Positions 1 through 5,588 of a DNA stretch of 11,474 bases are shown here, one piece after another. This DNA is from Thiomicrorhabdus sp. (GTDB lineage: Bacteria > Pseudomonadota > Gammaproteobacteria > Thiomicrospirales > Thiomicrospiraceae): positions 1 through 11,474 of the forward strand of contig WFNQ01000142.1 in the NCBI GenBank assembly GCA_015488565.1, read 5' to 3'. Made by a program: the position numbers and the translations under genes. The notes beneath the pieces were generated by a model that was given only the letters and a program-made list of their open reading frames with translations, had not been told where the DNA came from and did not search any database. The stretch's first letter is position 1, and each line of letters starts with the position of its first letter.

Positions 1-240
1 CGTGATGTGATTAATCATGTATTGGTCGTGACGCATGGTGGTGTAATGCGGATTTTGTTAAAACATATTTTAGGGTTGAGCAATGAGGCGCTGTTTCAAT
101 TAAAAATTGATTTTGCTGCTCGAATTACGTTGGAATCCTTTGCTTTGGAGTGTGATCTTGTTAAAGCGCCTGCTTTTTCGAATCCGTACTTTATTCAATT
201 GGTCGAGTTGGTGCAATCCCCTTTAACCTCTAAGAATTAG
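1..240 (+). CDS. cobC: Histidine phosphatase, C-terminal part (probable alpha-ribazole phosphatase CobC)
   Basis: This is the 3' end of a gene that enters from the left edge; 79 codons are visible before the TAG stop. The segment VVTHGGVMR (about visible residues 9-17) is the second conserved histidine motif of the histidine phosphatase (phosphoglycerate mutase-like) superfamily. The first motif, RHG, would lie outside the window. CobC removes the 5'-phosphate from alpha-ribazole phosphate or adenosylcobalamin 5'-phosphate in late cobalamin synthesis. The assignment rests mainly on the neighbour: cobS starts 66 bp downstream on the same strand, a common cobC-cobS order. On sequence alone it could be another member of this broad superfamily. 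Confidence 0.65.
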   Translation, partial: RDVINHVLVVTHGGVMRILLKHILGLSNEALFQLKIDFAARITLESFALECDLVKAPAFSNPYFIQLVELVQSPLTSKN

Positions 241-306
241 GGACTAAAGATCTAATCTGTCTATTTTGTATCAAGTATTATCCTTCTCTTTTTAAGGTTT
301 TTTTAA

Positions 307-1059
307 ATGTTTAAATCATTTTGGTTGGCTGTTCAGTTTTTAAGCCGTTTTCCTAGTATTCAGTATGATTCTGTTTCGGCTCAGGATATGGGGCGAGCGA
401 TTAATTGGTTTCCTGTTGTCGGTGGGTTGATTGGGCTGTTATTGGTTGTGGTCGCACAACTGTATCTTTGGTTGCCTTCTCAGATTGTGGCAGGGATGGT
501 ACTGGCTTTTTGGGTATGGAGTACCGGAGGATTACACTTAGATGGTCTTGCGGATACCGCAGATGGGTGGTTGAGTTCATCAGGAGACCCCCAAAAAGCA
601 CTGGCGGTGATGAAGGACAGTTTGATTGGCACTGGCGGCGGCGTTGCGCTTGTTTTGATGTTGATTTTAAAATGGACGGTATTGGTTGTAATTATTGACT
701 ATCAAGCGTGGCTGTTTCTGTTTTTAGCGCCGATTGTTGGACGCATTGCTTCGATTAATTTAATGCCTGTGACGCAATATGTGAGTTTAGATGGTATTGC
801 TCAAGATATGTTTTTACACCTAAATCGTTATGTACTTTGGGGCTGGATGCTACTGCTGAGTATCGTGGTTATTTGGGTGAATCCGTACCTATTTTTAGGG
901 TTAGTTGTTGTTTGGTTTTGGGTACGCTGGGTAATGATTTCGATTACGGGCGGAATGACAGGGGATACTGCAGGTGCCATGATTGAAGTGATGGAACTGG
1001 CCTGGTTGATGGGGTTGGTGGTTGTCTTGATTAACTACTATGAGTATAATTTGTTTTAA
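307..1059 (+). CDS. cobS: Adenosylcobinamide-GDP ribazoletransferase (cobalamin synthase)
   Basis: CobS joins adenosylcobinamide-GDP to alpha-ribazole (or its phosphate), the final assembly step of the cobalamin nucleotide loop, at the inner membrane. The 250-residue length is normal for the family. Family motifs are visible in order: GGLHLDGLADTADGW at 74-88, whose acidic residues probably bind metal, MKDSLIGTGG at 102-111, and GGMTGDTAGA at 215-224. Several hydrophobic segments (about 36-56, 60-72, 114-142, 175-209, 231-244) fit a polytopic membrane protein. The ATG at 307 has an AAGG Shine-Dalgarno at 294-297 with 9-nt spacing. It follows the probable cobC gene and is likely co-transcribed with it. 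The second motif has Leu where many relatives carry Arg or His; this is probably ordinary variation. Confidence 0.93.
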   Translation: MFKSFWLAVQFLSRFPSIQYDSVSAQDMGRAINWFPVVGGLIGLLLVVVAQLYLWLPSQIVAGMVLAFWVWSTGGLHLDGLADTADGWLSSSGDPQKALAVMKDSLIGTGGGVALVLMLILKWTVLVVIIDYQAWLFLFLAPIVGRIASINLMPVTQYVSLDGIAQDMFLHLNRYVLWGWMLLLSIVVIWVNPYLFLGLVVVWFWVRWVMISITGGMTGDTAGAMIEVMELAWLMGLVVVLINYYEYNLF

Positions 1060-1091
1060 ATTAAGTGGTTATGATTGTAATGCGATCCAGT

Positions 1092-2006
1092 TTATAGGTT
1101 TCCTTGTAGCCCACCGGTGTGCAATAAAATGACCTTAGAGCCCGGTTTAATTTTGTTTTGTTTGAGTTGGTCGTAAAAGGCATACACCATTTTTGCGGTA
1201 TAGATTGGATCAAGCGGAATGCCGAACTCTTGTTCAAATTGGTGTTTTTTTTGTAATAAATCGTCAGGGGTTTTAGCGTAACCGCCACAGTGATAGTCTG
1301 TTAATAGCTGCCAAGAATTGACGGGGGTTTCTGCAATCCATTCATTAATTTGAGGTCGTAAATAGTCACCCTGTTTTAGAACAGGAACGCCTAAAATAAT
1401 ACGCGTATGGTTAAGACGGTTGTTTTTAACAGAGGCATATTTTATGAGACCCGCTAATGTCGCGCCTGTTCCAACGGCACTAAACAGATGAGTCCAATCT
1501 GGACATTGTTTCTCTATTTGTTGCATCAGCGGTTGAAACCCCTTGACCGCTAGCGTATTTGAACCGCCCTCTGGAATAATATAGGCATTTGGAAAACATG
1601 TTTGTAGTTGTTTTAATGCGTTGTTTGTTGATTTATTACGATACTCAGAGCGACTGATAAACAAAAATTCCATGCCATTTTTAGCCGCTTCCTTAAGTGT
1701 ATGACTCCACTTTTCAGGTTGCTCGGCCAACTCCTCTCCTCGAATGACTCCAATGCTTGCTAACCCTGCCTCTTGAGCGGCTACGGCCGTTGCCGCAATA
1801 TGGTTAGAGTAAGCTCCTCCAAAGGTTAATAATGTGGTTTTGTGCTGTATTAAGGCTTCTTGAATATTGAATTTAAGTTTATGCCACTTATTGCCTTGAA
1901 TATGGGGGTGATTAAGCTCCTCTCGTTTCATATAAACGGTAATCTTATTTGCTTCAAAAAGAGGGCTTATCAGTTGAGTGAGGGGAGTAATGGTTTGTTC
2001 ATTCAT
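1092..2006 (-). CDS. PLP-dependent D-cysteine desulfhydrase-type enzyme (ACC deaminase family)
   Basis: A 304-residue fold-type II PLP enzyme of the ACC deaminase/D-cysteine desulfhydrase family. The PLP lysine is expected at K40 in IQGNKWHKLKF, and the SNH segment in GGAYSNHIAA (64-73) supplies the conserved serine (S67). A glycine-rich phosphate-binding loop is seen at AVGTGATLAGL (177-187). ACC deaminases carry Glu after the catalytic Tyr in the DPxY motif and Leu in the late HLGG motif. Here these read DPIYT (266-270) and HTGG (296-299), so both positions are Thr. That pattern is known to favour D-cysteine desulfhydrase over ACC deaminase activity, so release of sulfide, ammonia and pyruvate from D-cysteine is the better guess. 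It converges on cobS with a 32-bp gap. No strong Shine-Dalgarno precedes the ATG at 2006. Confidence 0.85.
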   Translation of the reverse strand: MNEQTITPLTQLISPLFEANKITVYMKREELNHPHIQGNKWHKLKFNIQEALIQHKTTLLTFGGAYSNHIAATAVAAQEAGLASIGVIRGEELAEQPEKWSHTLKEAAKNGMEFLFISRSEYRNKSTNNALKQLQTCFPNAYIIPEGGSNTLAVKGFQPLMQQIEKQCPDWTHLFSAVGTGATLAGLIKYASVKNNRLNHTRIILGVPVLKQGDYLRPQINEWIAETPVNSWQLLTDYHCGGYAKTPDDLLQKKHQFEQEFGIPLDPIYTAKMVYAFYDQLKQNKIKPGSKVILLHTGGLQGNL

Positions 2007-2104
2007 TGTGTTTTAACGCGTTTTTAGCTCTGTTTTATTGTGATTGTATCGTGCAAAGGTCTCACTTGAATTCGGATTATAACTTCTTGTTCATTAAACA
2101 CGTA

Positions 2105-2132
2105 TTAAATCGGTTTAAAAATTTGGTATAGT
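2105..2132 (+). promoter_or_regulatory. Candidate extended -10 promoter of the Lon-like protease gene
   Basis: TGGTATAGT at 2124-2132 is an extended -10 element (TGn followed by TATAGT). A weak -35-like TTAAAT lies at 2105-2110 with a 16-bp spacer. Transcription would begin near 2139, leaving a leader of about 30 nt before the ATG at 2172. A CTTGAA at 2065-2070 resembles a heat-shock -35 but has no matching -10. Confidence 0.45.
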
Positions 2133-2171
2133 GGATTCAACTAAATACCTCAAAAGAGAAGAAATTTGTCT

Positions 2172-4529
2172 ATGGAAAAGCTATCCGCCGCCCAGTTATA
2201 TCGTTTTACAGAATTAAATCCGAATGATATTGCTCTGGATAAAATTAAAGATAAGGATGCTGAATTGCTTGCGTTTATGCAGCATTTTCACCCTAGAGCG
2301 TATCAGTCGTTAAGCTTTGGGTTGCACTTAAAGCGTAAACATAACCATATTTTTATTATGGGCGAACCAGGCGTTGGTCGTATTGGCATGACGAAAGCAA
2401 TGCTCAAAAAAGCCGCGGAACAAAAGCCTTTGCCTTCCGATGTCGTATTGGTATCCGACTTTAGTGAAGCCAGTAAAACTCAATATTTATATTTTGAAGC
2501 CGGACAGGGGTTTCATTTTAAGGTCGCATTAGAGCAATTTGTGACGCAACTTAAAACCCAGCTTCCTGTTTTGTTTGATGGTCATGCCTATCAGCTAAAA
2601 AGTCAGCAGTTAGAGAATGAGTTGGCAGAGAAACAAGAAGCGGCATTAGCGCCAGCATTTACATTAGCCGAAGCGTTGAATATCGAGATTAATCAAACTG
2701 AAAATAGTTTTGTGCTGCATGCGATCGTTGACGGAAAACCGTATCGAATGCTGGACTTAAAAAAATTGGATGAGCCACTCCAAAAACAGTTTTTAAGTGC
2801 GTTTGACCAGGTTGAAGAAGCGTTAAATAAAGGGCTAACACATTTCCCTTTTTTGCAACATGAGTTTTTAGATGCGGGTAAAGCATTGAACACAGAGGTG
2901 GTTAATGAACATCTGGAGCCTCTGATTAAAGAGCTACAAGCAAACTTTGGCAAAACGCCTGAAGTGATTGCGTATTTAAATAGTCTGCAAGAGAGTGTGG
3001 TGTCTAAATTGCACCTTTTTTGGGACCAACGAGAAGAGCAAGTGACTTCAAGTACGCAACCAAGTATGGAGGAGCTATTATCGGAGCAGCAAGGCCTGTC
3101 TATTTTTGAAGTTAATTTATTGGTGGATCATCGTGGTCTAGAACATGCTCCTGTTATTTATGAACAAAATGCCTCTATTCCTAAATTGTTTGGCTACACA
3201 ATTAATTCAGCGGCAGCGACGGCTGTAGACACCGTTAGTTTGGCGATGAATCATCAGGCGGGATTACTACAGCAGGCCAATGGTGGGTATTTGATTGTTA
3301 ATATTCAAGCGGTGTTAAAAGACCCTGAAATTTGGTCTAACCTAAAAGCCGCTTTGATGAGTAAACGACTGACGTTTGATGTCCCTTCAACGACCAGCGT
3401 TGTACCTTACCATTTACCTGACTTTCCACTGGAATTAACGCTTGTGTTAACAGGGCAAGCCTCACATTTTTATGCGCTGCAATCGATTGATGCTCAATTT
3501 GAAAGACTATTTAAGGTGCAAGTGGAGTTTGAGGTAGAGCTCTCCCGCACTTCGGAACATGAGTTAACGTTAGCCAAACAGATTTCCGCTGAAATTTCGG
3601 AGTGGGATGACCTGCCTGTTGCTCCTTCGGCTTTTGAACGATTAATTGAGTACGCCTCTCGAATGGCAGAAGATGAAGGACGACTGTATACCAATAAAGC
3701 AATTTTAAGAGATGTATTGGCTGAGGCCTATGCATTTGCTCGTGCTAGTGGGCAAAAAGAGGTGAGTCGAGAGACCATTGAAGCCACGATTCAACAGCGG
3801 GAATTTCATACAGGATTAATGGAGGAGTATTACCATCGCGCTATTACCGAGCAACAAGTCTTAATTTCCACCATGGGAACGCATGTGGGCATGGTGAATG
3901 GCTTAACGGTTTTAACGGTGGGGCGTCAATCGTTTGGTCAGCCAGTTCGGATTACGGCACAAGCCTCAGCTGGGGATGAAGGGGTGTTGGATATTGAACG
4001 AGAAGTGGATATGGCGGGGCCGATTCACTCTAAAGGAATGCTGATTCTTTCCGGTTATATTCGTGGCCGGTATATGAAGAAAAGAGCGTTAGGGTTTAGT
4101 GGCTCGATTGTGATGGAGCAGTCTTATAATGGTGTAGAGGGTGATTCGGCCTCTTCAGCAGAGTTATTAGCACTGTTGTCTTCAATTGCACAGGTGCCGA
4201 TGCGTCAAGATTTGGCGATTACCGGTTCGATTAATCAGTTTGGTGAAATTCAGCCGATTGGCGGGGTGAATGAAAAAATAGAAGGCTATTATAAAATTTG
4301 CTTTGAGCGCGGTTTAACGGGTGAACAGGGGGTGATTATTCCTAAAGCAAATGCCAGTCATTTAATGTTAAATTCCGATGTTCGCAAAGCCGTTAAAAAA
4401 GGCAAGTTTCATATTTATACTATTACTCATATTGATGAAGCATTGGGTTTGTTGTCAAAGATGAAGCCTAAGAAAATTAATGGCAAAGTCTTAGCGGCAT
4501 TAGAAAAAATGAACGAGAAGCATGCGTAG
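2172..4529 (+). CDS. Lon-like (LonB/YcbZ-type) Ser/Lys protease with degenerate ATPase motifs
   Basis: A 785-residue member of the gammaproteobacterial Lon-like family with an AAA_32-type N-terminal ATPase region and a C-terminal Lon (S16) protease domain. The protease dyad is intact: S659 in GDSASSAEL and K702 in PIGGVNEKIEG. The ATPase part looks eroded. The Walker A position reads GEPGVGRIGM (64-73), with Arg-Ile where Lys-Ser/Thr is canonical. The Walker B-like segment GGYLIVN (371-377) ends in Asn where relatives usually have Asp or Glu. A helical, charged stretch at about 115-300 is presumably the domain inserted in the ATPase region. No transmembrane segment is evident, so the protein is probably cytosolic. 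An in-frame TTG at 2166 is an alternative start; the purine-rich GAGAAG at 2156-2161 could serve either. Likely role is degradation of specific or damaged proteins; substrates cannot be read from the sequence. Confidence 0.9.
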   Translation: MEKLSAAQLYRFTELNPNDIALDKIKDKDAELLAFMQHFHPRAYQSLSFGLHLKRKHNHIFIMGEPGVGRIGMTKAMLKKAAEQKPLPSDVVLVSDFSEASKTQYLYFEAGQGFHFKVALEQFVTQLKTQLPVLFDGHAYQLKSQQLENELAEKQEAALAPAFTLAEALNIEINQTENSFVLHAIVDGKPYRMLDLKKLDEPLQKQFLSAFDQVEEALNKGLTHFPFLQHEFLDAGKALNTEVVNEHLEPLIKELQANFGKTPEVIAYLNSLQESVVSKLHLFWDQREEQVTSSTQPSMEELLSEQQGLSIFEVNLLVDHRGLEHAPVIYEQNASIPKLFGYTINSAAATAVDTVSLAMNHQAGLLQQANGGYLIVNIQAVLKDPEIWSNLKAALMSKRLTFDVPSTTSVVPYHLPDFPLELTLVLTGQASHFYALQSIDAQFERLFKVQVEFEVELSRTSEHELTLAKQISAEISEWDDLPVAPSAFERLIEYASRMAEDEGRLYTNKAILRDVLAEAYAFARASGQKEVSRETIEATIQQREFHTGLMEEYYHRAITEQQVLISTMGTHVGMVNGLTVLTVGRQSFGQPVRITAQASAGDEGVLDIEREVDMAGPIHSKGMLILSGYIRGRYMKKRALGFSGSIVMEQSYNGVEGDSASSAELLALLSSIAQVPMRQDLAITGSINQFGEIQPIGGVNEKIEGYYKICFERGLTGEQGVIIPKANASHLMLNSDVRKAVKKGKFHIYTITHIDEALGLLSKMKPKKINGKVLAALEKMNEKHA

Positions 4530-4536
4530 TCTTTTT

Positions 4537-4566
4537 ATCCAGTAAATGTATGAGTGTTTACTGGGT
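4537..4566 (+). repeat. Inverted repeat just after the Lon-like gene
   Basis: CCAGTAAA (4539-4546) and TTTACTGG (4557-4564) form a perfect 8-bp stem with a 10-nt loop, extendable by a U-G and an A-U pair. It starts 7-9 nt after the stop codon. No T tract follows, so it is more likely an mRNA 3'-end stabilising hairpin or an attenuating structure than a terminator by itself. Confidence 0.5.
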
Positions 4567-4586
4567 ATAGAGTAAAATTAGGGCAT

Positions 4587-4625
4587 AAAAAAAGGGAAAT
4601 ATTATTTTAATATTTCCCTTTTTTT
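4587..4625. terminator. Strong bidirectional rho-independent terminator
   Basis: A perfect 17-bp inverted repeat with a 5-nt ATTTT loop: arms 4587-4603 and 4609-4625. The outer seven pairs are A:T, so each strand ends in a seven-U tract after a GGG/CCC-containing stem. It lies between the convergent Lon-like gene (stop at 4529) and csp (stop at 4670) and can serve both. Confidence 0.92.
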
Positions 4626-4627
4626 GG

Positions 4628-4655
4628 TTTCAACCCATATTAAAACAGGTTGAAA
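4628..4655 (-). repeat. Inverted repeat just after csp
   Basis: TTTCAACC (4628-4635) and GGTTGAAA (4648-4655) form a perfect 8-bp stem with a 12-nt loop. It lies 14 nt past the csp stop codon and just before the bidirectional terminator as csp is transcribed. It may protect the csp mRNA 3' end. Confidence 0.5.
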
Positions 4656-4669
4656 GGCAAAATCTTAGC

Positions 4670-4876
4670 TTAAAGTGCTACGATGTTTTCTGCCTGTGGT
4701 CCTTTTTGACCTTGAGTTACAGTGAACTCAACTTTTTGACCTTCAACAAGTGTTTTGAATCCAGAACCAGTGATTGCACTGAAATGTGCAAAAACATCAG
4801 GACCAGACTCTTGCTCGATGAAACCAAAACCTTTTGACTCGTTAAACCATTTTACTGTACCAGTAGTAGTAGACAT
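4670..4876 (-). CDS. csp: Cold-shock domain protein (CspA family)
   Basis: A 68-residue single cold-shock domain, the normal size for the CspA family. RNP1 is KGFGFI at 15-20 and RNP2 is VFAHF at 28-32; the aromatic residues W10, F17, F19, F29, H31 and F32 form the usual nucleic-acid-binding face. The protein would bind single-stranded RNA or DNA and melt mRNA secondary structure in the cytosol. The ATG at 4876 has an AGGA Shine-Dalgarno (4889-4886) with 9-nt spacing. The gene is monocistronic: a good promoter lies about 165 nt upstream and a strong terminator lies downstream. Which Csp paralogue this is, and whether it is cold-induced, cannot be decided from the coding sequence; the long leader suggests post-transcriptional control. 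Confidence 0.96.
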   Translation of the reverse strand: MSTTTGTVKWFNESKGFGFIEQESGPDVFAHFSAITGSGFKTLVEGQKVEFTVTQGQKGPQAENIVAL

Positions 4877-5041
4877 AATTAGATATCCTATCTTTTTTTC
4901 ATTAGTAATTAAAAGCTCCCTTAATTATTTAAGAGAACCGTGGGGCTGAAATGTGTTGCGATTACTTATGAATAACAGGAACGATCACTAAAACTAGTAC
5001 ATCGAATTGTGCATAAATATAAAACCGAAATTTCAAGCTCG
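4877..5041 (-). promoter_or_regulatory. Long 5' untranslated leader of csp
   Basis: From the predicted start of transcription near 5041 to the csp ATG the leader is about 165 nt, close to the roughly 160-nt leader of E. coli cspA. It is AU-rich and holds a 7-bp inverted repeat, TAATTAA (4906-4912) and TTAATTA (4921-4927), flanking a GGGAGCTT loop on the csp strand. A four-codon reading frame (MKKR, 4902-4888) ends inside the csp Shine-Dalgarno. These features suggest a thermosensitive or translationally regulated leader. The regulation itself is inferred. Confidence 0.55.
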
Positions 5042-5047
5042 AAAATG

Positions 5048-5075
5048 ATTCTATAGTAATTTAAGGGAATGTCAA
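5048..5075 (-). promoter_or_regulatory. Sigma70-type promoter of csp
   Basis: Reading the minus strand, TTGACA (5075-5070, a perfect -35) is followed after 16 bp by TAGAAT (5053-5048, five of six matches to the -10 consensus). It is the best promoter match I saw in the window and points at csp. Confidence 0.75.
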
Positions 5076-5099
5076 AGAGTATTTTAGTTAATTACTCAC

Positions 5100-5302
5100 G
5101 ATTAAATATAGTTTGACCAATAACATGGCATTATTTAGGGATATTATGGGCTTTTACCCCTATATATGGGAATAAATGAATAATATTAAAATTTATGATA
5201 AGGGTATATGTAGCTGTCTTATTTAATTTATTAGTTTCAGTCGTGTTGTTAAGACAGGAGGGGTAAGGAGGAGGTTTTTATTTTTATGATTCTATTTAGT
5301 CT
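5100..5302. other. Gene-free stretch with an inverted repeat and purine-rich tract
   Basis: No convincing gene is present between the csp promoter and the DUF2986 stop codon. It holds CTGTCTTA (5214-5221) paired with TAAGACAG (5250-5257) across a 28-nt loop. A purine-rich tract follows at 5256-5274 and includes AAGGAGG, a perfect anti-Shine-Dalgarno complement, with no real reading frame behind it. The rest is AT-rich sequence with no other recognisable signal. Confidence 0.4.
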
Positions 5303-5452
5303 TTAATGAGAGGTTTCTTGAGGTTCTTTTTGTATTTCTGTTTCTCGGTCTGCTTTTGCAATATAGCGCTTTTTTAGCTTAGGCTGTTTTTTAGCTTGTG
5401 CTTGCTTGGCTTTTTTTAATAGTTTTTTGATTATTTTTTTACGGCGATTCAT
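5303..5452 (-). CDS. DUF2986 family small basic protein
   Basis: A 49-codon reading frame coding for a strongly basic protein. It opens MNRRKKIIKKLLKKAKQAQA and later contains KKRYIAKADRE (27-37). This matches my recollection of the DUF2986 family in Vibrio, Shewanella and relatives, which start MNRKKKI and carry a YISKAERAK-like motif. About 17 of 49 residues are Lys or Arg, and the last dozen residues are acidic and polar. No function is known; nucleic-acid or ribosome association is only a guess from charge. The Shine-Dalgarno is weak (AAGA just upstream), and an extended -10 element lies 40-50 bp upstream. The gene is divergent from yebC and is easily missed because of its size. Confidence 0.8.
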   Translation of the reverse strand: MNRRKKIIKKLLKKAKQAQAKKQPKLKKRYIAKADRETEIQKEPQETSH

Positions 5453-5491
5453 GGTCTTATAGTTACTATGTTTATGAATAATGGTGCGATT

Positions 5492-5500
5492 ATTGTACCA
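5492..5500 (-). promoter_or_regulatory. Candidate extended -10 promoter of the DUF2986 gene
   Basis: On the minus strand TGGTACAAT (5500-5492) fits an extended -10 (TGn then TACAAT, five of six). No clear -35 is seen 17 bp upstream, which extended -10 promoters can tolerate. Transcription would start near 5485, about 33 nt before the ATG at 5452. Confidence 0.4.
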
Positions 5501-5588
5501 AGTAACCAGAATTAGGATTAAAAAATCACGAACTTAAATAGGTATCGTGTAAAATTTAGCCTTTAATTTTTACTTGGAGCAAACAGGA

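Noticed and set aside
405..698. A 97-codon + strand frame inside cobS
   Set aside because: It overlaps the motif-supported cobS frame and its translation has no family features.
1061..1288. A 75-codon minus strand frame overlapping the PLP enzyme gene
   Set aside because: It lies in another frame of the 3' end of that gene and shows no independent support.
2065..2070. CTTGAA as a heat-shock sigma factor -35 ahead of the Lon-like gene
   Set aside because: No CCCCAT-like -10 is found at the proper spacing, so heat-shock control is not supported.
4755..4949. A 64-codon + strand reading frame over csp
   Set aside because: It is the antisense shadow of the well-supported cold-shock gene and its leader, with no Shine-Dalgarno and no recognisable protein features.
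4994..5004. A cold-box-like CGATGTACTAG in the csp leader
   Set aside because: Only about 6 of 11 positions match the E. coli cold box, and it sits some 37-47 nt from the predicted start rather than at the 5' end.
5125..5175. A 16-codon + strand ORF (starting MALFRD) upstream of the DUF2986 gene
   Set aside because: No Shine-Dalgarno, chance-level length and no recognisable motif.
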